Assembly: GCA_963677355.2 (NCBI GenBank)
Contig: CAXXXQ010000002.1
Span: 434,001 to 498,000, forward strand
Direction of reading: 5' to 3'
DNA from: Thiomicrorhabdus sp963677355
GTDB taxonomy: Bacteria; Pseudomonadota; Gammaproteobacteria; Thiomicrospirales; Thiomicrospiraceae
DNA length: 64,000 bases
The notes under the pieces are model-generated. The model was not told the origin of the DNA. It made no database searches and was given only the letters and a program-made list of their open reading frames with translations. The translations under genes and the position numbers were made by a program. This document shows, one piece after another, positions 43,313 through 52,136 of this stretch (position 1 is the first letter of the stretch; each line of letters starts with the position of its first letter).

Positions 43313-45331
43313 TTAAATTCCGGTGGCGACAATACCGATCACGTCATTGACGTAGCCGTCGGTGTTTTTATATTCGCGATAACCGGTGCTGACCTTGTAG
43401 CCTAGAAGATGAGTCTGCTCCATGAATGTCCAGGCAATTGCTTCATTTTCACCGTTTTCGGCATTCAAGACTTCGTTTGGTAGTGACAGTCGGCAGCCGA
43501 CTGGAACTTTTTCGGTGCTTGAAGCGATGACCATACCGGAACGATCCACAAAAGCGCTGAATGTGGATTTATTAATGGTTTGATTCAAATATTTCGGCTG
43601 AGTTTCATTGAGCATCGCTTCAAACTCCGGTGTGGAGTCAAACACCAAGCCGATACCGCCGACGTTTTGTTCCATATTTCCCCACTCCTTAATTGCAGCA
43701 TGATACAGGTAGGTATGTGCGTCCTTATACAGCTCGGTTTGTTGGAAGTCGGAGACGACATAAGCTTGAGTATCGTGCAGACTCATGCACCTCGCCGTGT
43801 CGTTCATGCTTGACAACCGCGTGTCTAAAAAGCGTTTCTCTTCCGGATTGGAAACGGCCAGAATGACGCCGTCCTGATCGTAGATGAAGATATTGGTGTA
43901 AACGGTATAAAGGCCATTGATGTAACTGAGGATGTCGGTCAGTTTCTTTCTGTCCGTTTCCGAAATTTTGCCGGTTTTCTTTTTATCGGTCAGGATGCGG
44001 CGGAAAGTCGAGTTTAAGGCCCACCAGCGGCAATCGTTGGCACGTTCATAAAGGTTGCGATCCATAATGTCGATTGCTAAACCGGCGCTGAAAGCGACCT
44101 TGGATTGAATCGTGTCGATCAGTACCTGATGGATATGGTCGATGAAGCGGGAGAAGATATCCTGAATTTCGATGCTGATATTCTGGAAACGGTCCAGAAT
44201 CGGCAGGAACGATTTGACATCCTGTTTCAACGACATGATTTTGCCGTTCAGAATAACAATCAACAGCAGGGTGCTGACTTTCAAGTTGACGTCTTCTAGG
44301 TCTCTAAGATACAGAGGCGATTCTTTAGGTATTTTGATGCCTAAGTCTTTTTTGTCTTTGTTCTGTTTGAAGGCGGTCTCGCTGCTGACATCGACATAGC
44401 CGTACCATGGTAAACCGCAGAATCCTTGATAGCCGGTGGTTTTTGTCAAGTATTGGATTTTATCGCCGGTTTTCACCGGTTGAGTCTGAAGATCTTTATC
44501 AATACGAATTTGTTTGCCGATCGGATTGGTTTTGAAATCATTGGAGGCAATGACTTTTTTGTCGTCGTCCAGCAGCATTAAATGGTAATTTTCGTCTGCC
44601 GTCAGCGTATCCAAAATGCCTTTCATTTCGTCATCGAACTGAAAGCTTAAGCACAGCACCCCAAGGTTTTCCGTTTGACCGCTGGCGTTGGTATGGAAAA
44701 TCTTCTTGGCATAGATCAGGCTGGATTTTTTATTCGGAAACAGATCCGAGTAACGGAATACTTCTACATACTCTTCTTGTGTGGTTAAGGCTTCGCGAAT
44801 CAGTTGGTCACTGCTGTGCGTAGCGTTGTTTTCCTGATCCAGTTTGGCTTTGATGTCGCCATTTGGCGCAACCAATAAAACATCGTCGTAAACGGTGTAT
44901 TTGGCAACGTACTCCTGAATGCGTCGCAGAATAAAACTCTTGTCGTTTTCCGTAGGTTCCGGGTTCGCCATAAATTCGATCAAATCGTCGTCCGTGGCTA
45001 GAAAGCCGACATCGGCGGTACGTTCGAATAGATTACGGATCAAAATATCGATGGTCGTCTGTGCTTTGAGAATGATTTCACTGTTGGCCTGGTTCAAATA
45101 ACGGCCAATCAGCTCCTTGATCATGATATCTCTCAGATTCTGGAACTCTTTTTGGGTGTCTACGATGGACACTAATAGTTGCGGGTCGATATTTTCATTA
45201 TTGATTTTGCCGACCATGCCGACGGTAGACCACCATAAATCTTGGTGCTCCAACTCGGCCATATAGGCTTGAACTTCCGGAAGATAGTTCGTATAGGATT
45301 TATAGTCTATGTATTCCTGGTTGGTAGTCAT
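43313..45331 (-). CDS. Tandem Cache-type sensor protein without a recognisable output domain
   Basis: A 672-residue protein with two Cache-like halves. The two halves repeat the same landmarks: RNLFERTADVGFLATD ... YTVYDDVLLVAPNGDI in the first and RNLYERANDCRWWALN ... YTVYTNIFIYDQDGVI in the second. There is no signal peptide, no strong membrane helix (only a modest hydrophobic stretch STLLLIVIL about residue 354) and no kinase, GGDEF or MCP signalling domain. It could be a cytosolic sensor working with a chemotaxis or other output protein. The upstream region has a repeated AAAACAATA-type motif. Confidence 0.7.
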   Translation of the reverse strand: MTTNQEYIDYKSYTNYLPEVQAYMAELEHQDLWWSTVGMVGKINNENIDPQLLVSIVDTQKEFQNLRDIMIKELIGRYLNQANSEIILKAQTTIDILIRNLFERTADVGFLATDDDLIEFMANPEPTENDKSFILRRIQEYVAKYTVYDDVLLVAPNGDIKAKLDQENNATHSSDQLIREALTTQEEYVEVFRYSDLFPNKKSSLIYAKKIFHTNASGQTENLGVLCLSFQFDDEMKGILDTLTADENYHLMLLDDDKKVIASNDFKTNPIGKQIRIDKDLQTQPVKTGDKIQYLTKTTGYQGFCGLPWYGYVDVSSETAFKQNKDKKDLGIKIPKESPLYLRDLEDVNLKVSTLLLIVILNGKIMSLKQDVKSFLPILDRFQNISIEIQDIFSRFIDHIHQVLIDTIQSKVAFSAGLAIDIMDRNLYERANDCRWWALNSTFRRILTDKKKTGKISETDRKKLTDILSYINGLYTVYTNIFIYDQDGVILAVSNPEEKRFLDTRLSSMNDTARCMSLHDTQAYVVSDFQQTELYKDAHTYLYHAAIKEWGNMEQNVGGIGLVFDSTPEFEAMLNETQPKYLNQTINKSTFSAFVDRSGMVIASSTEKVPVGCRLSLPNEVLNAENGENEAIAWTFMEQTHLLGYKVSTGYREYKNTDGYVNDVIGIVATGI

Positions 45332-45608
45332 GATGTAGCTCTTGGATTTAGTCCTAATTGTTTTATATTGTTTTGTATTGTTTTAATTTTGTAGGGAAAT
45401 GTAGGGACTGGAAAAAGCAAACGGTATTCCAAGCAGGGTCATAAGTAGAAAAATATTTTGATATTAATGAAATTTATTACTATCGATCTGAATTTGTTAG
45501 TTTTTTTGTTTAAACACGGGCGTAATAATTCGTTGTGCGAGTCTATGCAGTGATGGTGAAGGTGTGCAAAAACAGTGCAAGATTGCCGCTGCCGGTGATT
45601 TTGCCGGG
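45332..45608. other. 277-bp region upstream of the Cache gene
   Basis: Contains three near-direct copies of TATTGTTTT just upstream of the Cache start and otherwise AT-rich sequence. No gene seen. Confidence 0.5.
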
Positions 45609-45824
45609 TTATGCAATCCAGCCGTTGTTATTGTTGTTTGAGTTGTTGGTTTGTTTTTTCGGCAGAAATTTCAGGCAAGTTTCGCCGGAACTTTCGAAAA
45701 CCACGTCACTGGGGATGCGTGCCGTCTTGAAACCGAAAGCTTTGCAGCCTCTGGGATTTGCCGGCTCCCAGGTTACGTAGAAGTATTGGCATTGAAAGCA
45801 GTCAACGGGATTAGTTTTTTTCAT
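45609..45824 (-). CDS. Small cysteine-rich protein with a poly-asparagine tail
   Basis: A 71-residue protein starting MKKTNPVDCFQCQYFYVTW, with Cys-x2-Cys, then GCKAFGFKTARIPS and SSGETCLKF, giving four cysteines in a metal-ribbon-like arrangement. Similar miniproteins exist in many proteobacteria and are sometimes mislabelled as uracil-DNA glycosylase; I do not know a proven function. The C terminus is NNSNNNNNGWIA, coded by a TTG/GTT-type triplet repeat. The start at 45824 is chosen because the upstream 22 codons are unlike the family. Confidence 0.72.
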   Translation of the reverse strand: MKKTNPVDCFQCQYFYVTWEPANPRGCKAFGFKTARIPSDVVFESSGETCLKFLPKKQTNNSNNNNNGWIA

Positions 45825-46053
45825 ATTCTGATATAAAAATAAGTAAATAGTTGCAGTTTTGAACTGTGCTAATATGCGAATCACAATCATAAACTAAGAT
45901 TATCTGGCATAAACGGAATCTTGATTTGATTCAATTTACCGACAGAATTTTAAATCTAAATACAGCTCTTGGCTTGTTTTAAGTTTACGGTTTTGTATAT
46001 GATGCAGATAACATTCTACTAAATCTAATATAAAGTGTTTAAAGGATAACGAA
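45825..46053. other. 229-bp divergent gap before flavodoxin
   Basis: No gene. It should hold promoters for the Cys-rich protein and flavodoxin; I see no clear Fur box here. Confidence 0.5.
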
Positions 46054-46569
46054 ATGAGTAAAGTCGGCCTATTCTATGGAACGGATACAGGTAACACCGA
46101 GCGCGTTGCGGATATGATCAAAGATAAAATCGGTGCGGATATTTGTGACGTTCACGATATTGCTTCAGCCAGCGCGGATGATTTTGCCAAATATGACAAA
46201 ATTGTTTTGGGGCAGCCAACTTGGTATTACGGCGAACTGCAAAGTAGTTGGGATGATTTTTGGGATGATTTTAAAGGTATCGACTTTACCGGAAAAACCG
46301 TCGCTTGTTTCGGTTTAGGGGATCAGGCAGATTACTCTGAATATTTTCTGGACGCGATGGGCATGATGCACGACATCGCTGTAGAAAATGGCGCAACGCC
46401 AGCCGGTTACACAACCACGGACGGTTTTGAATTCGACGAATCCAAAGCGATCACCGAAGACGGTGAGTTTTTTGTCGGTTTAGGAATCGACGAAGACCAG
46501 CAGCCGGAGTTGACCGCAGGTCGAGTTGACGACTGGGTTGAACAGGTTAAAGAAGAGTTTGGAATTTAA
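46054..46569 (+). CDS. fldA: Flavodoxin
   Basis: A 171-residue long-chain flavodoxin that carries one or two electrons on FMN. The phosphate loop GTDTGNTERVA, the FMN-contact PTWYYGELQSSWDDFW and the loop GLGDQADYSEYFLDAMG are clear. The protein is acidic, as usual. It has its own terminator. It is convergent with ferritin, a pairing that suits iron-responsive control. Confidence 0.96.
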   Translation: MSKVGLFYGTDTGNTERVADMIKDKIGADICDVHDIASASADDFAKYDKIVLGQPTWYYGELQSSWDDFWDDFKGIDFTGKTVACFGLGDQADYSEYFLDAMGMMHDIAVENGATPAGYTTTDGFEFDESKAITEDGEFFVGLGIDEDQQPELTAGRVDDWVEQVKEEFGI

Positions 46570-46602
46570 TTTTTAAACTTTTCAGAATATACAGTTAATC
46601 AC

Positions 46603-46632
46603 AAAAAAACCGCATTGATTTGCGGTTTTTTG
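46603..46632. terminator. Terminator between flavodoxin and ferritin
   Basis: An 11-bp stem (AAAAAACCGCA and complement) around loop TTGATT with A and T flanks can serve both convergent genes. Confidence 0.88.
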
Positions 46633-46654
46633 TTTTTAATTGAAATGAGTTCGA

Positions 46655-47161
46655 TTAGTGTTCGTTAGAAACATTTCTTAAATAGTTGTCCATAATATGA
46701 AGAGTCTGTCCAGGCTCACCCGTGCAGCCTAACATTTCTGCCTTACTGATGATTTTTGCAAACAACACTTCTTCTTCATGTTGTTCTGCAATGAACCATT
46801 CAATAAAGTTAAAAGTAGTGTAATCCTGTAATTCAAATGCGGCTTTGGCGATGTTTTTAATCATGGCTGATACTTTTAATTCATGCTCGTACGCGGCATG
46901 AATTACTTCCATAAGATTATTGTAGTCAGACTTAGGGGCTTCAATTAAACCAATGGTTATCTCTTGACCACATTCGGCTAGGTAGTCAAAGATTTTATCC
47001 ATGTGAGTTCTTTCTTCCAGACTGTGGGTACGAAAGAATTTTGCTGCACCATCAAGGTTGTTCGCTTCGGACCAAGCACTCATCTGCAAGTACACATTGG
47101 AGGCGAAAAATTCAGCATTAACTTGTTTATTCAGTAATTGAGCGATTTCCGGATTGAGCAT
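46655..47161 (-). CDS. ftnA: Non-haem ferritin
   Basis: Stores iron as a 24-mer with ferroxidase centres. The 168-residue four-helix protein has Glu in VNAEFFASNVYL, FFRTHSLEERTHM with the Glu/His ligand pair, Glu in AAYEHELKVS and NFIEWFIAEQHEEE. The start at 47161 is supported by GAGGAA 8 bases upstream; the ATG five codons earlier overlaps that site. A Fur-box-like sequence lies 150 bp upstream. Confidence 0.95.
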   Translation of the reverse strand: MLNPEIAQLLNKQVNAEFFASNVYLQMSAWSEANNLDGAAKFFRTHSLEERTHMDKIFDYLAECGQEITIGLIEAPKSDYNNLMEVIHAAYEHELKVSAMIKNIAKAAFELQDYTTFNFIEWFIAEQHEEEVLFAKIISKAEMLGCTGEPGQTLHIMDNYLRNVSNEH

Positions 47162-47312
47162 GATTTTATTCCTCATTTTAATGTTTGCTTCGAGATGAAG
47201 TATTTCATTTAATTAAATTTAACTTACAGGTGAGTTAGTTAAATTTTTTTTAACGGTAGAGCAGGGCTCGATGCCATGCCCACTGAATACCATATAGGTT
47301 AATTGAGTTAAT

Positions 47313-47331
47313 GTAAATAATAATTGTTATC
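47313..47331. promoter_or_regulatory. Fur-box-like site upstream of ferritin
   Basis: GTAAATAATAATTGTTATC matches the 19-bp Fur consensus GATAATGATAATCATTATC at 14 positions. It lies ~150 bp before the ferritin start in a gene-free gap. Confidence 0.5.
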
Positions 47332-47421
47332 AACTGTGTAAATTGTGATGAGGTTTGTATTAAATTCGCGTTGTTGAAAAAGTGGCTAACAAGATTGTAG
47401 AAAAATCAGAATGAAGAAAAT

Positions 47422-47452
47422 AAAAAAAGCCGTTGAATTCAATCCAACGACT
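47422..47452 (-). terminator. Rho-independent terminator after the HAD gene
   Basis: On the minus strand a 7-bp stem (GTCGTTG / CAACGGC with one G-U) and 9-base loop are followed by seven T. Confidence 0.8.
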
Positions 47453-47514
47453 CAGTTACCTGTGAGGAGGTCTTGATTAACGCTAACTTGGTTAACTTTT
47501 AAAAGATAGTCAAT

Positions 47515-48168
47515 CTATCTCAAACTGATCGTGGGCCAGTTTTCCTGTGCGGCAACGTCCAAAAGTTTATCGTCTCCGTCGACTACAACCGGGTTGTCGA
47601 CAATTCTGAGTAAAGGCAGGTCGTTGTGGGAATCGGAGTAGAAAAAGCTGCCTTCCAAGGTTTCGCCTTCCTGTTCTAGCCATTCGTTCAAACGTGTCAC
47701 TTTACCTTCCTGAAAGGTCGGCAGGCCAGCAACTTCACCCGTGTAACGGCCGTTTTTGATTTCACCTTCCGTACCCAAAAGTTCGGTAATACCGTAACGT
47801 TCGCCGATAGGGCGGGTAATAAACGTATTAGTTGCAGTGATGATCAGTGGGCGGTCGCCTTGTTGTTTGTGTTTTTCGACCAGAGCCAAGGCTTTTGGCA
47901 GAACAATCGGTTCGATCACGTTCTGCATAAAATCCGCATGCCATTCGGCAAGAGTATCCATGTCTCGTCTGCTTAAGGGTTCCAGAGCGAAACGCTGATA
48001 GGCGTAAATATCCAGATTGCCGCTTTTATAGTCTTCATAAAATTGGGCGTTTGTCGCGGCGAATTGCTCACCGTCAACGTAACCTTTCTTTACCAAGAAA
48101 TCGCCCCATAGGAAATCGCTGTCGTTTCCAATCAAGGTGTTATCCAAATCAAAAATTGCTAAGGCCAT
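47515..48168 (-). CDS. HAD-IB family phosphatase
   Basis: A 217-residue HAD hydrolase with motif I FDLDNTLIGND, motif II ITATNTF, the motif III Lys and motif IV SDSHNDLPLL, and the alpha-helical type IB cap. Relatives next to rppH in Pseudomonas are annotated phosphoserine- or histidinol-phosphatase-like; the substrate here cannot be set from sequence. It is divergent from rppH. Confidence 0.88.
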   Translation of the reverse strand: MALAIFDLDNTLIGNDSDFLWGDFLVKKGYVDGEQFAATNAQFYEDYKSGNLDIYAYQRFALEPLSRRDMDTLAEWHADFMQNVIEPIVLPKALALVEKHKQQGDRPLIITATNTFITRPIGERYGITELLGTEGEIKNGRYTGEVAGLPTFQEGKVTRLNEWLEQEGETLEGSFFYSDSHNDLPLLRIVDNPVVVDGDDKLLDVAAQENWPTISLR

Positions 48169-48277
48169 GGTTCCTGAATCTTAAAATAAACTTAATAAAG
48201 CGGTGATTATAGATTGAAAAAACCTTTGTTTTTAGGCAATATTAATCAAATTACAGAATTTATACTTAAGGTTAATA

Positions 48278-48769
48278 ATGATTGATGCAGATGGATATCG
48301 GCCTAATGTCGGTATTATTATCGTCAATAAAGAGGGTAAGCTCTTTTGGGGTAAGCGTGTACATCAGGATGCGTGGCAGTTTCCTCAGGGTGGTATTCGT
48401 GAACACGAGACCCCGCAGCAGGCCGTTTTTAGAGAGTTAAAAGAAGAGGTGGGCTTGGACCCGTCGCATGTTCGGGTGTTGGGGCGTACTCAGGACTGGA
48501 TCAGCTACGATCTTCCCAAACACCTGATAAGACATAACAGCCAACCCTTGTGTGTTGGCCAGAAGCAGATTTGGTTTATGCTGGGGCTGGAAAGCGACGT
48601 GTCCAATATTAAATTGGATTATCACGATACGCCGGAGTTCGAAGATTGGGATTGGGTGGATTATTGGCGGCCGGTTCAAGAGGTGGTCAACTTCAAGCAA
48701 TCGGTTTATCATCAAGCCTTGACCGAGCTGAAAGAGTGTATCGATACTTTCTGGTTAAAAAAAGCGTAA
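48278..48769 (+). CDS. rppH: RNA pyrophosphohydrolase
   Basis: Removes pyrophosphate from the 5' end of mRNAs and starts their decay. The 163-residue Nudix protein starts with YRPNVGIIIVN and has WQFPQGGI leading into the Nudix box GGIREHETPQQAVFRELKEE. The family's later conserved DWVDYWRPVQEVV segment is present. Confidence 0.95.
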   Translation: MIDADGYRPNVGIIIVNKEGKLFWGKRVHQDAWQFPQGGIREHETPQQAVFRELKEEVGLDPSHVRVLGRTQDWISYDLPKHLIRHNSQPLCVGQKQIWFMLGLESDVSNIKLDYHDTPEFEDWDWVDYWRPVQEVVNFKQSVYHQALTELKECIDTFWLKKA

Positions 48770-48814
48770 ACACGGTGATTTGATCGGCAGCCTTAAAAGC
48801 TGTATTGGTAATGT

Positions 48815-48852
48815 AAAAAGCCTGCTATCTATAAGGGATTGCAGGCTTTTTT
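48815..48852 (+). terminator. Rho-independent terminator after rppH
   Basis: An 11-bp stem (AAAAAGCCTGC and complement) with a 15-base loop ends in six T. Confidence 0.88.
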
Positions 48853-49184
48853 CGTTTCATGCTTGCAGAGATCGTAAAAAATTTATTGTGCTATCAATAG
48901 CTTAGATGGTTGGTAAGGGCTGCAAGCCCGCAAAAGCACTGTTTATATGTATTTCAGGCCAAAAAATGTTATGATTCACGAGTTTTATTTCTTGTTCGCG
49001 GCAGTTCGAAGCTATTTCGATAAAATTTAAGCCGTGATGGAGAATGCTTTGGAAATTACTAAGTAGCTGGAACCCAAAGTAACCCATGCAGTACTCTAAA
49101 GTGTAGCAATGGACCAGCGGGTCAGAAAAGTATCAGATGTAAGGCGTCTTTTGAAATAAATGGTTAGCCCTTTATGAATAAGAT
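48853..49184. other. Gene-free region upstream of the aceE leader
   Basis: No credible gene. An extended -10-like TGTTATGAT lies at 48967-48975, and a second promoter candidate, TTGAAA-16-TATGAA, lies at 49151-49178. Confidence 0.5.
49151..49178 (+). promoter_or_regulatory. Candidate promoter of the pyruvate dehydrogenase operon
   Basis: TTGAAA (49151-49156) and TATGAA (49173-49178) are separated by 16 bases. Initiation would fall near 49185, giving a ~180-nt leader. Confidence 0.45.
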
Positions 49185-49365
49185 AACGTAACAGGTGATG
49201 CTTTTATGGCTCGCCCGCAGGGAAGTCTACGTGCTTCTGGTTCTTTACTAGACTTTAGAGCACTGCATAGTTGTTGGCGGCACTGCTACGACCTAGCAGT
49301 GCTGAATACTTCAGGCTTACCCAGCTCCTGAAGAACCCTTATCCAACCAATGAGGATATAAAAAT
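49185..49365 (+). promoter_or_regulatory. Structured leader of the aceE operon with competing helices
   Basis: Three stem-loops can be drawn: AAGTCTA/TAGACTT (49223-49255), GCACTGCTA/TAGCAGTGC (49280-49302, perfect 9 bp) and CTTCAGG/CCTGAAG (49309-49333). GTGCT (49231-49235), inside the first loop, can pair with AGCAC (49259-49263) as a pseudoknot. AGCACTGC (49259-49266) can instead pair with GCAGTGCT (49296-49303), opening the second hairpin. No T-tract terminator is present. The aceE ribosome site (GAGGA) lies just after. Confidence 0.45.
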
Positions 49366-52029
49366 ATGAGCGAGAATTTCGTCGATCAAGACCCACAAGA
49401 AACTCAAGAGTGGCTTGACGCTCTAGAAGCCGTTGTCGACTTTGAAGGTACTGACAAGGCACAACATATCATTGCCACTCTTATTGAGAAGGCTCGTGTA
49501 CACGGAATTGATATTCCGTATTCTGCAAACACTCCGTACATCAATACCATTGCCGAAGAAGAGCAAGTCAACTATCCAGGCGACAAACAGCTAGAGCAAA
49601 AGCTGCGTGCTATTTTGCGCTGGAATGCGATGGCGATTGTATCGGGCGCTAACAAAGAGACAAGCGTAGGAGGGCACATCGCTTCTTACGCGTCGAGCTG
49701 TACTTTGTATGAAGTTGGGATGAACCACTTCTTCAAAGGGCCGAATCACGAGCAGGGTGCCGACATGGTTTTCTTCCAAGGTCACACCGCACCGGGTATG
49801 TATTCTCGTTCTTTCCTGGAAGGACGTCTAAGCGAAGAGCAACTTCGTAATTTCCGTCAAGAAACCGGCGGCAACGGTCTTTCTTCTTATCCTCACCCTT
49901 GGTTGATGAGCGATTACTGGCAGTTCCCAACGGTATCGATGGGTCTAGGTCCATTGATGGCGATCTATCAAGCACGTTTCATGAAATACATGCAGGCACG
50001 CGGCCTAGCGGAAACCACCGGGCGTAAAGTTTGGGCGTTCCTGGGTGACGGTGAAATGGATGAGCCGGAATCACGTGGAGCCATCCAACTGGCTCGCCGT
50101 GAGAAGCTGGATAACTTGGTTTACGTTATCAACTGTAACTTGCAACGTCTTGATGGTCCGGTGCGTGGTAATGACAGCATCATCCAGGAATTGGAAGGTA
50201 TGTTCCGTGGTGCGGGTTGGAACGTCATTAAAGTCATCTGGGGATCTGGTTGGGATCGCCTGTTGCAAAAAGACAAATCCGGAAAACTGATCGAACGTAT
50301 GGGCGAAGTGCCGGATGGTGAATACCAAGCTTATAAGGCCAAAGACGGTGCTTTCGTACGTCAGCACTTCTTCGGTAAATATCCTGAGACCTTGGAACTG
50401 GTCAAAGACATGACCGATCAGGAAATCTTTAAACTTAGCCGTGGTGGTCACTCACCGCGTAAGATCTACAACGCTTACAAGCGTGCTGAAGAAACTAAAG
50501 GTCAGCCGAGTGTTATCCTGGCCAAAACCGTTAAAGGTTACGGTATGGGGGCTTATGGTGAAGCGGCTAACACCGCTCACCAGCAGAAGAAACTGGATAT
50601 TGAAGGTTACAAATATTTCCGTGACCGTTTCGCCATTCCGATCTCTGATGAAGAGTTGGAGAAAGGTCCGGTGCCTTTCTACCGTCCGGCTGAAGATTCA
50701 GACATCATGAAATACATGAAAGAGCGTCGTCAAGAGATGGGTGGTCAGTTGCCAGCGCGTCACGACAACGCCGAGCCGTTACCGGTACCTAGTTTGGATG
50801 CGTTCAAAATGCTGACTGAAGGTACGGGTGATCGTGAGATGTCGACCACCATGGCATTCGTACGTTTGATCTCTATCTTGCTACGTGACAAGACCTTAGG
50901 TCCACGTGTGGTACCGATTATCCCGGATGAAGCGCGTACTTTCGGTATGGAAGGTCTGTTCCGTCAAGTCGGTATCTACGATCCAGCCGGCCAGCTATAT
51001 GAGCCGATGGATGCGGATCAGTTGATGTGGTACAAAGAGTCTGCCAACGGTCAGGTTTTTGAAGAAGGGATCAACGAAGCCGGTTCTATGGCTAACTGGA
51101 TTGCGGCGTCAACTGCTTATGCCAACTACGGCGTAAGCATGATTCCTTTCTATATCTATTACTCAATGTTCGGTTTCCAACGTATCGGTGACTTGGCTTG
51201 GGCAGCTGGTGATTCGCGTGCTCGCGGTTTCATCATCGGTGCCACGGCCGGTCGTACCACGCTGGAAGGTGAAGGTCTGCAGCACCAGGATGGACACAAC
51301 CTGTTGCAATACGATCACGTGCCGAACTGTATCTCTTATGATCCGACATTCTCTTATGAGATGGCGGTCATTATCCGTGACGGTATTAAACGTATGTTCC
51401 ACGATAAGGAAGACGTTTACTACTACATCACGGCCATGAACGAAAACTACTCTCACCCAGCAATGCCGGAAGGCGCTGAAGAGGGTATCTTGAAAGGGGT
51501 GTACTCATTCAAGAAATCAACAGCCAAGCATAAAAACAAAGTTCAGCTTATGGGTTCAGGAACCATCTTCCGTGAAGTCATTGCCGCAGCGGATATGCTT
51601 GAAAACGAATGGGATGTGGCGGCTGATATCTGGGGTGCGCCAAGTTTCAACCTGTTGCGTCGTGACGGTATTGAAACAGCTCGTTGGAATACATTACATC
51701 CAACCGAAACACCAAAGAAATCGTTTGTTGAAGAAACCTTGTCTGGTTCTGAAGGACCATTCATCGCAGCAACAGACTACATTCGTGATTACCCAGAGCG
51801 TATTCGTCAATACGTTCCAGGTGAATACTATGTATTAGGTACAGACGGCTTCGGTCGTTCTGATACGCGTGAACAGCTACGTCAGTTCTTCGAAGTCAAC
51901 CGCTACTATGTGGTTGTCGAAGCGCTTAAAGCTTTGGCCGATGCGGGTAGTATCAAGGCGGAAGTGGTTGCTCAGGCAATTGAAAAATATGGTATTGATA
52001 GCGAAAAACCTTTCCCGGTTCACGCTTAA
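49366..52029 (+). CDS. aceE: Pyruvate dehydrogenase E1 component (homodimeric)
   Basis: Decarboxylates pyruvate with thiamine diphosphate and acetylates E2. The 887-residue protein is the same length as E. coli AceE, with FFQGHTAPGMYSRSFLEGRL, the ThDP motif GDGEMDEPESRGA...NCNLQRLDGPVRGN, and the C-terminal GTDGFGRSDTREQLRQFFEV. First gene of aceE-aceF-lpdA. Confidence 0.98.
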   Translation: MSENFVDQDPQETQEWLDALEAVVDFEGTDKAQHIIATLIEKARVHGIDIPYSANTPYINTIAEEEQVNYPGDKQLEQKLRAILRWNAMAIVSGANKETSVGGHIASYASSCTLYEVGMNHFFKGPNHEQGADMVFFQGHTAPGMYSRSFLEGRLSEEQLRNFRQETGGNGLSSYPHPWLMSDYWQFPTVSMGLGPLMAIYQARFMKYMQARGLAETTGRKVWAFLGDGEMDEPESRGAIQLARREKLDNLVYVINCNLQRLDGPVRGNDSIIQELEGMFRGAGWNVIKVIWGSGWDRLLQKDKSGKLIERMGEVPDGEYQAYKAKDGAFVRQHFFGKYPETLELVKDMTDQEIFKLSRGGHSPRKIYNAYKRAEETKGQPSVILAKTVKGYGMGAYGEAANTAHQQKKLDIEGYKYFRDRFAIPISDEELEKGPVPFYRPAEDSDIMKYMKERRQEMGGQLPARHDNAEPLPVPSLDAFKMLTEGTGDREMSTTMAFVRLISILLRDKTLGPRVVPIIPDEARTFGMEGLFRQVGIYDPAGQLYEPMDADQLMWYKESANGQVFEEGINEAGSMANWIAASTAYANYGVSMIPFYIYYSMFGFQRIGDLAWAAGDSRARGFIIGATAGRTTLEGEGLQHQDGHNLLQYDHVPNCISYDPTFSYEMAVIIRDGIKRMFHDKEDVYYYITAMNENYSHPAMPEGAEEGILKGVYSFKKSTAKHKNKVQLMGSGTIFREVIAAADMLENEWDVAADIWGAPSFNLLRRDGIETARWNTLHPTETPKKSFVEETLSGSEGPFIAATDYIRDYPERIRQYVPGEYYVLGTDGFGRSDTREQLRQFFEVNRYYVVVEALKALADAGSIKAEVVAQAIEKYGIDSEKPFPVHA

Positions 52030-52136
52030 CAGTAAAGCCGTTGCTCAACGTGGAGTAACGGCTTTTTCATAACAAACAGTATTTTTCCGGTTCATGTGAA
52101 GAACCGATATATAGTATTTACAAAGGATTATGAATC

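Noticed and set aside
45535..45780. Plus-strand open frame opposite the Cys-rich protein
   Set aside because: The minus-strand frame has the family-like cysteine pattern; this one is its shadow, with no recognisable features.
48902..49087. Short minus-strand open frame before aceE
   Set aside because: No ribosome site or familiar motif; the region looks non-coding.
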